DNA from: Allotamlana fucoidanivorans
Lineage (GTDB): Bacteria; Bacteroidota; Bacteroidia; Flavobacteriales; Flavobacteriaceae
Reading direction: 5' to 3'
DNA: 57,337 bases
Assembly: GCF_006265225.1 (NCBI RefSeq)
Contig: NZ_VDCS01000017.1
Location: forward strand, 1 to 57,337
Below, piece by piece: positions 35,199 through 44,379 of this stretch (positions are counted from its first letter, which is position 1; every line of letters starts with the position of its first letter). The notes beneath the pieces are model-generated. The model saw nothing but the letters and a program-made list of their open reading frames with translations. It ran no database searches and was not told the DNA's origin. A program made the translations under genes and the position numbers.

Positions 35199-36233
35199 AT
35201 GTTATTTCGAATTATTTTACTCGTAATTTTAACCACCACTTTTTTTTGTTGTAAATCGCAAACAGATTCTAGGCTTGCTCTAAATAGTCCTACTCTAGAA
35301 AAAAAGATAAAGGTACTTATTGTTGACGGTGAGAATAACCATGGTATTTGGCCCAAAACAACCTTTATGATGAAAGATTATTTAGAACAAACAGGTTTGT
35401 TTGAGGTAGATATTAATAGAAAAAAATATACCTGGATGGGGCCGCATTTCAACCCCGTTAAAAATGTTAGTGACATTCATGAGCTTTTAAAACTATATCC
35501 GTTACAGGATGGTGTATCAAGAATTGAGGTAGACAGTACAAAATATGATCCTGATTTTAATCCTAATTTCAAAAATTACGATGTGGTCATTTCTAATTTT
35601 GGTTGGAAATCCTCTCAATGGCCTGAAGCCACCAAGGCAAATTTTGAAACGTTTGTAAAAAATGGCGGTGGATTTGTTTTAATTCATGCGGCAAACAACG
35701 CTTGGGGCGATTGGGATCAGTTTAATAAAATGATTGGCCTAGGAGGTTGGGGTGGTCGTGATATTCACACGGGACCTTATGTATATTATAATGATGACGA
35801 TGAACTTGTACGCGATCCGTCTGATGGTAAATGTGCTTCTCATGGTCCGCAACACAATTACGTATTAAAAACACGGGCTAAAGACCACCCTATTATGAAA
35901 GGACTGCCAGAAACCTGGCTTCACACCAAAGATGAACTATACGCTGAAATGCGAGGACCTGCCGAAAATATGACCATATTGGCCACGGCTTATTCTGACA
36001 AAAAATATAAGGGAACGCAGCGTCATGAACCCATGCTTATGACTATTGATTATGGAAAAGGCAGGATATTCCATTCAGCCATGGGACATATGGATTATTC
36101 TTTTGAATGTGTTGGATTTATTACCACCTTTCAACGTGGTGTAGAATGGGCGGCAACAGGTAAAGTCACGCAAAAAGTTCCTGAAGATTTCCCTACTGAG
36201 CAATCTGTTAGTATCAGGAAATGGAATAAATAA
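35199..36233 (+). CDS. ThuA-domain lipoprotein
   Basis: A 344-residue exported protein. The N-terminus has a hydrophobic stretch ending in FFCCKS, a likely lipobox. The ThuA (trehalose utilisation-like, class I amidotransferase-like) domain covers about 35-335: KVLIVDGENNHG, VVISNFGWKSSQWP, GGGFVLIHAANNAWG and the closing GRIFHSAMGHMDYS. ThuA-like proteins occur in sugar and trehalose utilisation; the biochemical reaction is unsettled. It follows the Gfo/Idh/MocA gene at 45 bases and is probably cotranscribed. Confidence 0.88.
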   Translation: MLFRIILLVILTTTFFCCKSQTDSRLALNSPTLEKKIKVLIVDGENNHGIWPKTTFMMKDYLEQTGLFEVDINRKKYTWMGPHFNPVKNVSDIHELLKLYPLQDGVSRIEVDSTKYDPDFNPNFKNYDVVISNFGWKSSQWPEATKANFETFVKNGGGFVLIHAANNAWGDWDQFNKMIGLGGWGGRDIHTGPYVYYNDDDELVRDPSDGKCASHGPQHNYVLKTRAKDHPIMKGLPETWLHTKDELYAEMRGPAENMTILATAYSDKKYKGTQRHEPMLMTIDYGKGRIFHSAMGHMDYSFECVGFITTFQRGVEWAATGKVTQKVPEDFPTEQSVSIRKWNK

Positions 36234-36238
36234 GTTAG

Positions 36239-36970
36239 TTAAGTCTTATTCTTTACAAAAATAAGTTTAAATCGTGCATTGGGTTGGTCTCTTGTTTCCA
36301 ACTCAAACTGCTTTAATGATTTGAACAAAGGCGTTAACTTTTCAAAACCAAAATTTCTTGAATCAAAATTTGGTTGTTTTTTTAATATTAAAGATCCCAC
36401 ATCTCCTAAAAAAGCCCAACCATCATCATCTGCGGCATCTTCAACAGAATTTTGCAATAAACGAATGATTTTGGGAGTGAGGTTGTATAAATTCTTTTTC
36501 TTTACGTCTTTCCCTCCTACCGCTTCTTCTGTATCTTTTTTAAGAATTTCCAAATAAATAAACTTATCACAAGCTACAATAAAAGGATCTGGGGTTTTCT
36601 TTTCTCCCATGCCATAAACAACGATTCCTGCTTCTCTTAAACGTGTGGCTAATTTTGTAAAATCGCTATCAGAAGACACTAAACAAAAACCATTAACCTT
36701 TTCGGAATATAAAATATCCATCGCATCAATAATCATAGCTGAATCTGTGGCATTTTTTCCTTGTGTATATCCATATTGCTGAATGGGTGTGATGGCATGT
36801 TCTAACAAGACTTTTTTCCATTTAGAAAGGTAGGGGTTAGTCCAATCTCCATAAATTCTTTTAATGGTTGGTGTGCCATACTTTGTTATTTCCTCCATCA
36901 TTTCAGAGATGTATTTTGAAGGAATATTATCACCATCTATCAATACTGCAATTTTAGTGTCTTTTATCAT
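36239..36970 (-). CDS. NYN-domain (LabA/DUF88) protein with OST-HTH-like tail
   Basis: A 243-residue protein. Residues about 4-150 are a NYN/PIN-like nuclease domain: VLIDGDNIPSK, YGDWTNPYLSKWK, ATDSAMIIDAMD and SSDSDFTKLATRLRE, where the Asp residues form the metal site. Residues about 160-240 fit an OST-HTH/LOTUS-like winged helix, which in family members binds RNA. Probably an RNA-processing enzyme. The ATG at 36970 is preferred to one 10 codons upstream because it puts the first strand at the start. It converges with the ThuA gene, stops 5 bases apart. Confidence 0.85.
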   Translation of the reverse strand: MIKDTKIAVLIDGDNIPSKYISEMMEEITKYGTPTIKRIYGDWTNPYLSKWKKVLLEHAITPIQQYGYTQGKNATDSAMIIDAMDILYSEKVNGFCLVSSDSDFTKLATRLREAGIVVYGMGEKKTPDPFIVACDKFIYLEILKKDTEEAVGGKDVKKKNLYNLTPKIIRLLQNSVEDAADDDGWAFLGDVGSLILKKQPNFDSRNFGFEKLTPLFKSLKQFELETRDQPNARFKLIFVKNKT

Positions 36971-37122
36971 AGAATCTACTTGTAAAGCGAAAAGATACAA
37001 CGTTCCTATTAATTTAAATAGCTTATTGCTATTTTAACGTTTTTTTTAACCACATCCTTAAAAATGTACTTAGTTTAGTGTGCTGTAATTAAAAACATTA
37101 AACGTTTCTGTATTATAGTATT

Positions 37123-38346
37123 ATGCAAAAAAAAAAATCAATAAAAGCTTTAAGTATTCTCTTATTGGGTTGCATGATTTTCATGAATAACACTATTGAG
37201 GCCCAACAAAACAGATTTACAAAAGGTTTACGCTCAGATAAAAACTATTACACGGAGATTCATTTTGATTTTATTTCTGAAAAAATAATTATTCCTGTAA
37301 CTATTGAAAACAGAACCTATAAATTCATGCTAGACACAGGGGCGCCAAATGTAATTTCTAAAGAACTTAGTGTTAAAATTGAAAGCAAGTCTATTTCGCA
37401 AATCAACGTATCTGATGCTACAAACAAGCGCAACCAGTTAGAACTTGTTTCCATTCCAGAATTGCAACTTGGTTCTATTAGATTTATAAATTGTCCAACG
37501 CTTGTTGATAATACCTCACATAATTTAATTTTTGATTGTTTTGATATAGATGGTATTATAGGAAGTAATATGTTGTACAAATCTATCATTCAAATTAACC
37601 TTGATAATAAATTACTTGTAGTTACTGATACGCCTAAGCGCCTGCATTTAAATAAGGATGAAGCCTTTAAAATGGACTTAATCAATGCTCAAAAGAGTCC
37701 GTATATATGGATTGAATTTAAAGGAGATAAAACCGTAAAAGAGCATGTTCTCATTGATACAGGTATGAAAGGTTTTTATGATTTAACCTTAAATCATATG
37801 AATAAATTAAGTGATTATGGTATCTATACCAAAGTTTCTGAAGCTACAGGAAGTGCTTCTATGAGTTTATTTGGTACGGCTAAACAGAATACACAATACC
37901 GACTGATAATAGATCAACTAAAGTTTGTAAATACTGTTTTTAATAATACTTTAGTAAAAACAACGAATGATACTAATTCTAGAATAGGCGCCGAAATGTT
38001 AAAATATGGCACTATGACTTTTAATTTTAAGCAAAAAAGATTTTACTTTAATCCGCATAATCGTGTTGTGGATATGAAGCAGAAGCACTTGGGGTTTTCT
38101 CCAAGTATTTTAGGCAATAAGATTATTGTTGGCATAGTGTGGAGTGCTGATTTAAAAGAGCAATTAGAGTATGGTGATGAAATTATAACTGTAGATGATT
38201 TAGATGTTCAATCAACACCTTTATGTGACTTTATTAATGGCTCTGCACAAGTGATGCATAATGATACGTTCAGCATGGTTGTAAAGAAAGCCAATGGAGC
38301 TTTAAAAACGGTTCTAATAAAAAAAAGCTACTTCAAAGGTGAGTAG
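37123..38346 (+). CDS. Exported aspartyl protease with two DTG motifs and PDZ
   Basis: A 407-residue protein with a signal peptide ending EAQ. Two retropepsin-like lobes carry DTG at 71-73 (LDTGAPNVIS) and 212-214 (IDTGMKG), so the active site of an aspartyl protease could form in one chain instead of as a dimer. Residues about 325-400 are a PDZ domain (GFSPSILGNKIIVG, YGDEIITVDD) for binding C-termini. It is probably a periplasmic processing protease. The terminator 38324-38350 overlaps the stop codon. Confidence 0.85.
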   Translation: MQKKKSIKALSILLLGCMIFMNNTIEAQQNRFTKGLRSDKNYYTEIHFDFISEKIIIPVTIENRTYKFMLDTGAPNVISKELSVKIESKSISQINVSDATNKRNQLELVSIPELQLGSIRFINCPTLVDNTSHNLIFDCFDIDGIIGSNMLYKSIIQINLDNKLLVVTDTPKRLHLNKDEAFKMDLINAQKSPYIWIEFKGDKTVKEHVLIDTGMKGFYDLTLNHMNKLSDYGIYTKVSEATGSASMSLFGTAKQNTQYRLIIDQLKFVNTVFNNTLVKTTNDTNSRIGAEMLKYGTMTFNFKQKRFYFNPHNRVVDMKQKHLGFSPSILGNKIIVGIVWSADLKEQLEYGDEIITVDDLDVQSTPLCDFINGSAQVMHNDTFSMVVKKANGALKTVLIKKSYFKGE

Positions 38347-38350
38347 CTTT
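38324..38350 (+). terminator. Terminator overlapping the protease stop codon
   Basis: AAAGCTACT (38324-38332) pairs with AGTAGCTTT (38342-38350) around a 9-base loop; the TAG stop at 38344-38346 lies in the right arm. The T-tract is short. Confidence 0.65.
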
Positions 38351-38450
38351 GTTAGTCATGTTTCTTTTTAGGGACAATATCTTGTTTACTTTATGTTTCA
38401 TGAACTTATCATATTAATAACAATTTTCATGCCAAATTAACGGCATTTCT

Positions 38451-38999
38451 CTAAGAATATTTTGCAATTTTGCCTTCTACGCCAATGAAGAACTGATGCA
38501 TATATTCAAAATCAGCTTCTATATTATCTGATGGATAAAATGGTTCTGAAACTTTGTTTTGTTTTTTACCAAAATCTAGAGTAAACATAATGATAGGAAC
38601 CTTGGCCTTTTTAGCAATGTAATAAAAACCTGTGCGCCATTGTTTAACCTTTTTTCGGGTGCCCTCTGGAGCTAGTGCAATTCTAAACTCCTCATGTTCT
38701 TGAAAGAGTTTAGCAATCATATCTACCTTATTTTCATTCGATTGTCTATTTATAGGAGCACCCCCAAGCGCTCTAAAAAAAATCCCGAATGGGAAAATAA
38801 AAAGTTCTTTTTTTCCAATAAAATTGGTTTTTACTCCTACTACTGCTCTTAACAGAATACCAATGTAGAAATCATGCCAACTTGTATGAGGTACAGCAAT
38901 AATAACCGCTTTTTTTACAGAATCTTTTGAAAATGAAGTATTACCAACAAGTTGCCAACCTAACAATTTAAAATATATAAGTTTAGCCAACCATTGCAT
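38451..38999 (-). CDS. 1-acyl-glycerol-3-phosphate acyltransferase-like protein
   Basis: A 182-residue membrane-associated acyltransferase of the PlsC family. Motif I is HTSWHD (His38-x4-Asp43), motif III is APEGTR (about 110-115), and the N-terminal hydrophobic segment anchors it. It is shorter than typical PlsC and of the small phospholipid/glycerol acyltransferase kind, so the acceptor is uncertain. It is one base after the KdnB-like gene and ends the minus-strand cluster. Confidence 0.85.
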   Translation of the reverse strand: MQWLAKLIYFKLLGWQLVGNTSFSKDSVKKAVIIAVPHTSWHDFYIGILLRAVVGVKTNFIGKKELFIFPFGIFFRALGGAPINRQSNENKVDMIAKLFQEHEEFRIALAPEGTRKKVKQWRTGFYYIAKKAKVPIIMFTLDFGKKQNKVSEPFYPSDNIEADFEYMHQFFIGVEGKIAKYS

Positions 39000-39000
39000 A

Positions 39001-40083
39001 TTACATTCTTTGATAAAGTGATTTTAATTTCTCTCTGGTAATCGTTTTTTTCCAATCTATACCAATAGCATTTTCCCATAGTGGTTCTAGCCCTAGCGCA
39101 ACATCTATCATAATGTCAAACTCGCTATCACTTAAATGAGCACAAACACCTTGTGGTAAACTAATATGATGTTTAGCTAACATCTCTTTAAAAATTTTAA
39201 CGCCTTCAGGATAAAATTCCTCTAAATGATTAAAAACGATACAGTTTCCTATACCATGTTTGGTTCCTAATAAGTAGGATAACCCATAACTCAAGGCATG
39301 TGCTACGCCAACCTGAGAGTAAACAATACTCATACCTCCATGCCACGAAGCCATCATTAATTTTTCTTGAGCTTCTTCTTCAGAAAGCTTATCATCAAGA
39401 AAAATCTCTTTACACAACTCAAGCGCCATGTTACCATAAGACTGGCTAAAAGCATTTAAATAGGTGCCTGTAAGCGATTCTACACAATGAATATAACAGT
39501 CCATTCCTGTATAAAACCATTGCTCTTTAGAGACTCCCCTGGTCAATTTTGAATCCAAAATAACCTGATCAAAAGGTGTAAAATCTGAATTAATTCCCAG
39601 TTTTTTTTCTGGTCCTGTTAATACAGCTGTTCTAGATACTTCAGCACCTGTACCAGACAGCGTTGGTACACCGACGTGATATATGGCGGGGTTCTTTACT
39701 AGATCCCATCCTTGATAATCTTCAGCCAGACCGTCGTTTGTTAACATAATAGAAACAGCCTTGGTCAAGTCTAAAATACTTCCACCTCCAATTCCTATAA
39801 TACCCGATGGACGTTCTTTTCCTTTTAAAATGATATCTTCTACCAAATCATCTACCTGAGCGGTTTTCGGTTCTTCTTTAGTTGAAACAAATATAATCCT
39901 ATCATCATAAGCTAAAGATATTCTTGACGTTAACCATGAATTACCTTTAAACACATCATCAATTAAAAATATAAAAGGAGAATGAATGCCTAAACGTTTT
40001 GGAGCTAAAACATCATTTACTTGATTAAAACTACCTCTGCCAAAAATCACCTTTGACACCATGGGAAAGTTCTTATAATTCAT
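39001..40083 (-). CDS. kdnB: Kdo 8-oxidase KdnB-like iron-dependent alcohol dehydrogenase
   Basis: A 360-residue Fe-ADH family enzyme. The NAD motif is GIGGGSILDLTKAV; the metal site has the Asp and His of MDCYIHCVES and two further His in AHALSYGLSYLLGTKHGIGN. The overall pattern, including the YQGWDL and PTLSGTGAEVSRTAVL segments, is that of KdnB, which oxidises C8 of Kdo so that KdnA can add an amino group to give 8-amino-Kdo. The kdsB gene close by on the same strand supports a Kdo role. The required aminotransferase KdnA is not in the window. Confidence 0.8.
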   Translation of the reverse strand: MNYKNFPMVSKVIFGRGSFNQVNDVLAPKRLGIHSPFIFLIDDVFKGNSWLTSRISLAYDDRIIFVSTKEEPKTAQVDDLVEDIILKGKERPSGIIGIGGGSILDLTKAVSIMLTNDGLAEDYQGWDLVKNPAIYHVGVPTLSGTGAEVSRTAVLTGPEKKLGINSDFTPFDQVILDSKLTRGVSKEQWFYTGMDCYIHCVESLTGTYLNAFSQSYGNMALELCKEIFLDDKLSEEEAQEKLMMASWHGGMSIVYSQVGVAHALSYGLSYLLGTKHGIGNCIVFNHLEEFYPEGVKIFKEMLAKHHISLPQGVCAHLSDSEFDIMIDVALGLEPLWENAIGIDWKKTITREKLKSLYQRM

Positions 40084-40129
40084 TTATATGTCTATTTTTA
40101 GAACAAGTAAAAATACTATTATTTAAAAT

Positions 40130-40747
40130 CTATTTGTCAAGGTTTTCTTGAAATTTTTCAAAAAAAAGTCCTACATGATAGCCATCAACTAGTGCATGAT
40201 TTACCTGAATACCTACACGCATCATCATGTCATGATCATTTTTTACCACCTTACCAAAGCTTAACTTGGGTATAGACTCTTGTTTTCCTGATACAGGCTC
40301 TTTATGTCCTGTAAAATTTATCCATGGCAACGCTGAACAATGAATACAATCTAAACCATTGTTTGAAGGAAACAATTCATCACTTTGATGTATGCGCTTC
40401 TTTTCACTTTCAAAATTCTTTTTAAATTTTGAAAAACTCTCGTCATAATCAATAAATGAAAACCCAAACGTATTATCTTTTCTTGAAATAGTGGCAGAAG
40501 CATTTATAACATCAAACATAACCACTTGCCCATCTTGAATTCTTAATTTTAAGTTATCAATTGTATTAATGGCTTTCATACAATCATGTAAATACCTAGC
40601 AAAAAAACTGATTTTGTTCTTTTTTGAAAACAAATACGCCCTAGATACATTGACCTGCGCTGTTATTCCAAAATAAGGATCTTTAAACGTAGAAAAGTGA
40701 TGATACAATGCTTTTCTGTTCCAAGTATTCAAATCTATTAGTTTCAA
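40130..40747 (-). CDS. CAT-fold acetyltransferase (chloramphenicol acetyltransferase-like)
   Basis: A 205-residue protein of the trimeric chloramphenicol acetyltransferase family. The catalytic motif is NHALVDGYH (His184, Asp188); ALPWINFTG carries the substrate-side segment. The fold uses acetyl-CoA to acetylate a hydroxyl. Chromosomal CAT-like proteins of Bacteroidota are often not resistance enzymes; here the position between KdnB and a HAD/KdsB pair hints at sugar or lipopolysaccharide acetylation. That role is an inference. The stop of the preceding HAD gene is 3 bases away. Confidence 0.8.
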   Translation of the reverse strand: MKLIDLNTWNRKALYHHFSTFKDPYFGITAQVNVSRAYLFSKKNKISFFARYLHDCMKAINTIDNLKLRIQDGQVVMFDVINASATISRKDNTFGFSFIDYDESFSKFKKNFESEKKRIHQSDELFPSNNGLDCIHCSALPWINFTGHKEPVSGKQESIPKLSFGKVVKNDHDMMMRVGIQVNHALVDGYHVGLFFEKFQENLDK

Positions 40748-40750
40748 GGC

Positions 40751-41452
40751 CTAAAAGTATTTTAATAGCGATTTTAAGGTATTAATGGTTTTATATGTTT
40801 TTCCGTTGGTATCTTCATCAGTAACCTCTTCATGCGCCCACGTGGTATGAAATGGTACATGAATGGCTTGTGCCCCAATATTTATTAATGGCAAAACATC
40901 AGATTTAAGAGAATTACCAATCATTAAAAATTCGGACGGATGAATATCTAAGTGTTTTAAAAGTTTAGCATAATTATCTTCTTTTTTATCGCTTAGTACT
41001 TCAATATGATGAAAATAATCGGTTAAACCAGACTTCTCCAGTTTGCGTTCCTGATCAAGTAAATCGCCTTTAGTAGCTAAAATAAGTCTATACTTTTTTG
41101 ATAAGGTTTTTAAAACAACATCTACCCCATCAAGTAATTCTACAGGTTTTTTAAGCATATCCTTACCTATATTAAGGATAGCTTCAAGTGTTTTATTTGG
41201 AATATCATAATTTGATAGCTCAAGTGCCGACTCTACCATAGACAAAACAAATGCTTTAACGCCATATCCATACATAGGCAGGTTACTAATCTCCTTTTTA
41301 AAAAGCTCTTGATCAATCTTGTTTGGTGTTTCGTATTTAGAAAGCAACCTACAAAATTCAGCTTCAGCATCTCTAAAATAAGTTTCATTAACCCATAAGG
41401 TGTCATCAGCATCAAAACCTATAACCTTGATATTTTTATAGTCTATCTCCAT
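40751..41452 (-). CDS. HAD-family hydrolase
   Basis: A 233-residue haloacid dehalogenase-type phosphatase: nucleophile motif GFDADDTLW (Asp near 14-16), the second motif with KGDL, and [23 protein letters not shown] as the third motif with Asp. The C1-type cap lies between. It overlaps the kdsB start by 10 bases, so it is coupled to Kdo activation. It is not the typical KdsC sequence, so assigning Kdo 8-phosphatase is uncertain; another phosphatase role is possible. Confidence 0.85.
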   Translation of the reverse strand: MEIDYKNIKVIGFDADDTLWVNETYFRDAEAEFCRLLSKYETPNKIDQELFKKEISNLPMYGYGVKAFVLSMVESALELSNYDIPNKTLEAILNIGKDMLKKPVELLDGVDVVLKTLSKKYRLILATKGDLLDQERKLEKSGLTDYFHHIEVLSDKKEDNYAKLLKHLDIHPSEFLMIGNSLKSDVLPLINIGAQAIHVPFHTTWAHEEVTDEDTNGKTYKTINTLKSLLKYF

Positions 41453-42171
41453 AATTTCTTTGCGCGCTCTAAGTCTTCTTTCGTATCAATTTCAACACCT
41501 TGAATATCTGTTTCAACCATTTTAATACGTTTTCCGTATTCTAAATAGCGGATACATTCTATTTTTTCGGAAGCTTCAAGTGGAAGCATGGGTAATCTGT
41601 AAAAATCAAGTATGGCCTCCTTTCTAAAAGCATAAACCCCTTTGTGCTTATAATATTTTGCACCTGATTTTTTTTCTCTAGGATATGGAATAGGACTTCT
41701 AGAAAAGTATAAAGCAAATTTAGATTGATCTACAATAACCTTTACCGTATTCGGGTTATTAATTTCCGCTTCTTCTGTAATGTGAACCATTAAAGACGCC
41801 AAATCAACTTCCTTGTTTTTGTCTTCCTTAAACACCTGAATAAGTTTACTTAGTGACTTCTCATCCGTAAAAGGTTCATCACCCTGAACATTGATAACAA
41901 TGTCAATATCTAAGTTTTCAACAGCCTCGGCAATCCTATCAGATCCACAATCATGCTCCTTTATACTCATCATGGCCTTACCTCCATTACTGACAATTTC
42001 ATTGTAAATAATGTCACTATCAGTAACTACAATAACATCATCAAAAAGGTTTGTAGCCACCGTGGCTTCATAAGTTCTTAAAATCACCGTTTTACCATGA
42101 AGGTCTTGCATGAGTTTACCAGGGAAACGTGAGGCCGCATAGCGCGCTGGAATCATTGAAATTATTTTCAA
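41443..42171 (-). CDS. kdsB: 3-deoxy-manno-octulosonate cytidylyltransferase
   Basis: The 242-residue enzyme makes CMP-Kdo from CTP and Kdo, activating the sugar for lipid A-core assembly. It shows [12 protein letters not shown], the CGSDRIAEA and NVQGDEPF motifs that bind Mg and the nucleotide, and [13 protein letters not shown]. Length is normal. First gene of the minus-strand unit with the HAD, CAT-like, KdnB-like and acyltransferase genes. Confidence 0.95.
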   Translation of the reverse strand: MKIISMIPARYAASRFPGKLMQDLHGKTVILRTYEATVATNLFDDVIVVTDSDIIYNEIVSNGGKAMMSIKEHDCGSDRIAEAVENLDIDIVINVQGDEPFTDEKSLSKLIQVFKEDKNKEVDLASLMVHITEEAEINNPNTVKVIVDQSKFALYFSRSPIPYPREKKSGAKYYKHKGVYAFRKEAILDFYRLPMLPLEASEKIECIRYLEYGKRIKMVETDIQGVEIDTKEDLERAKKLWR

Positions 42172-42239
42172 GGGCTATAAATTTTATGTTGAAAAAGACT
42201 TAAAAACTAAATATCAAAAGTAATAAAATTTATATGGTC

Positions 42240-42806
42240 TTAGGGCGTTGAAGATTTAAACTTTCTAAAGAATTTATAAATAAATATTAGCAATAGTAAC
42301 ACAAAAACGCCTCCTAGTAATGGCAAAAAAATTGAAATTAGTGCCATAATGATAGAACATCCTGTTTCAAAAATGGAGACCAAGGGGTTACCAAAACCCG
42401 CTGTTGAAACAGTAGATGTAAATCGAGCCGAACTTGATGCGCCTGAAATAGCCGCGGCCGTTCCTCCTCCCGCAATGATAGCCAATGCCCAAGTTACCAA
42501 CGGACTTAACTCTGAAACTGTTGATAACATCACAAGGGTACCTCCCAAAGTGGCTAGTGGTACAGCTATAGTATCTAATAGATTATCAATATAAGGTATA
42601 AAATAAGCTATAATTTCAACAATAGTAGCTACACCTAGCGTTATTAAAGCGGCTGTACTGCCTAACCATTCCCATGATTCATTGAGATGCCAAACATCAA
42701 AATAAGCAACCAGACTTAAGGCAAACAAGGGCAAAAACACTCTAAAACCTACAGAGGCAGCTAAACCAATACCTAGACAAATGCTCATTATTGTTTCTAC
42801 AGTCAT
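42240..42806 (-). CDS. DUF4126 membrane protein
   Basis: A 188-residue inner-membrane protein with about five hydrophobic segments. The GLAASVGFRVFLPLF and GGGTAAAISGASSSARFTSTVSTAGFGNPLVS pattern (both glycine/serine-rich loops) is that of DUF4126. Function unknown. It lies between the kdsB unit and a helicase gene, about 70 bases from kdsB. Confidence 0.88.
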   Translation of the reverse strand: MTVETIMSICLGIGLAASVGFRVFLPLFALSLVAYFDVWHLNESWEWLGSTAALITLGVATIVEIIAYFIPYIDNLLDTIAVPLATLGGTLVMLSTVSELSPLVTWALAIIAGGGTAAAISGASSSARFTSTVSTAGFGNPLVSIFETGCSIIMALISIFLPLLGGVFVLLLLIFIYKFFRKFKSSTP

Positions 42807-42825
42807 ACTTTTTTAACATTAACAA

Positions 42826-44250
42826 CTATTCCTCAAAAAAGGTTTCCTTAAAACCTATAAGATACAATTTTTCTTTTGCTCTTGTAACAGCAGTATAAAG
42901 CCAACGTAAATAGTCTTTATCTATACCATTTGGCAAATAAGGCTGTTCAACAAAAACAGTATCCCATTGGCCGCCCTGAGATTTATGACAGGTCATAGCA
43001 TATGAAAATTTCACCTGAAGCGCATTAAAATATTTATTGCTTTTTACCTTTAAAAACTTTTTATATTGACTTGATTCATTTTCAAAATCTTTCATCACTT
43101 CTTGATACAGTCTATTAGAGTCTTCATAAGATAACGAAGGGCTTTCGGCATCAATGGTATCTAAGATTAAAACCGTTTCAAACGGCTTCATCCTTGGATA
43201 ATCAACCATTCTAATTTTTACTTCAGCAAACCTAAAACCATATAACTCAATAATACTAAATATTTCAAGTACTTCAATGATATCGCCGTTTGCAATAAAA
43301 CCAGCTTCTGTTGTTGGTTTTATCCAGAAATAATTGTTTTTAACAACCATTAAATAATCACCAGCAGACAATTCGTTTTCGTTAAATAAAATCCGACTCC
43401 TAATCTGCTGATTGTATAAATTAGCACGTTTATTACTCCTAACAATGATGGCAGTTTCTTCCTTGCCTAATTCACTATATGCCTCATTAATAGCATCCAT
43501 AATTTCATAGCCATCAATAAGCCTAACAATGTCTTTAAAGCCGTTTAAATCAAATTTAAAAGTGTCAAAATTCATATTCATTAAGGCTTCTCGAAGCACA
43601 GTTGCATTTGCTAAAATACCAGAATTTTGTTCTTGACGCACTACTTCATCAAGTTCCATTCTAGTGACTTCTTTATTGTAATTTAAACTCAATAAATTTT
43701 CATCAAGTGCTGGGCTAAGTTCTAATTTTACAGGTGGTAACTGTGCTGTATCCCCTATTAAAAGCAACTTACATTGATGACCAGAATACACATACTGCAT
43801 TAAATCATCAAGTAACGAGCCATTTTCAAAAAACTTCGATTCTCCAGGAGTGTCAGGGATCATAGAAGCCTCATCAACAATGAATACCGTATTTTTATGT
43901 TTATTAGGTTGCAAAACAAACTTGACACCTCCGCTTTTATTTTTTTTAGGAAAATAAATTTTTTTATGAATAGTAAAAGCTTCTTTGTTAGAATAATTAG
44001 ATATCACTTTGGCTGCCCTACCTGTTGGTGCCAATAACACCGCACTCTTCTTTGCTTTCCATAAATTAGTTACTATAGTGCCAATTATGGTGGTTTTTCC
44101 AGTTCCCGCATAACCTTTTAAAACATATAAGGCTTTTGGATATTTCCCAAAAATAAATTCAGATAATTGTTGCAATACAATATCTTGTTTTAGCGTTGGC
44201 TGAAACGGAAACTGCTGTTTTATAAGGGAATAAAATTCTGAGGCTTGCAT
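42826..44250 (-). CDS. RecD-like SF1 DNA helicase
   Basis: A 474-residue superfamily 1B helicase. Walker A is GYAGTGKTT, Walker B VDEASMI, then GDTAQLPPV, and the C-terminal UvrD-like domain with MTCHKSQGGQWDTVFV and YTAVTRAKEKLYLIG. It resembles RecD2/Pif1-like helicases but lacks their N-terminal extension. A cytosolic role in DNA repair or replication is likely. It is divergent from the gene at 44380 and followed by DUF4126 on its own strand 19 bases away. Confidence 0.88.
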   Translation of the reverse strand: MQASEFYSLIKQQFPFQPTLKQDIVLQQLSEFIFGKYPKALYVLKGYAGTGKTTIIGTIVTNLWKAKKSAVLLAPTGRAAKVISNYSNKEAFTIHKKIYFPKKNKSGGVKFVLQPNKHKNTVFIVDEASMIPDTPGESKFFENGSLLDDLMQYVYSGHQCKLLLIGDTAQLPPVKLELSPALDENLLSLNYNKEVTRMELDEVVRQEQNSGILANATVLREALMNMNFDTFKFDLNGFKDIVRLIDGYEIMDAINEAYSELGKEETAIIVRSNKRANLYNQQIRSRILFNENELSAGDYLMVVKNNYFWIKPTTEAGFIANGDIIEVLEIFSIIELYGFRFAEVKIRMVDYPRMKPFETVLILDTIDAESPSLSYEDSNRLYQEVMKDFENESSQYKKFLKVKSNKYFNALQVKFSYAMTCHKSQGGQWDTVFVEQPYLPNGIDKDYLRWLYTAVTRAKEKLYLIGFKETFFEE

Positions 44251-44305
44251 TTAACAAAGAAGGCTAATAATTTATTGTTCAAAGATAGAAATGATTTTTA
44301 CGCTC

Positions 44306-44340
44306 TTTGTTTTTACCATTAAAAAAAAATTGTAGATTTG
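44306..44340 (+). promoter_or_regulatory. Promoter of the 44380-46467 operon
   Basis: TTTG (44306-44309), a 23-base spacer, then TAGATTTG (44333-44340), fitting the Bacteroidota consensus 40 bases before the ATG at 44380. Confidence 0.55.
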
Positions 44341-44379
44341 CTAAATTCCTTTAACAAAATTAAAATTAAATAACATACT

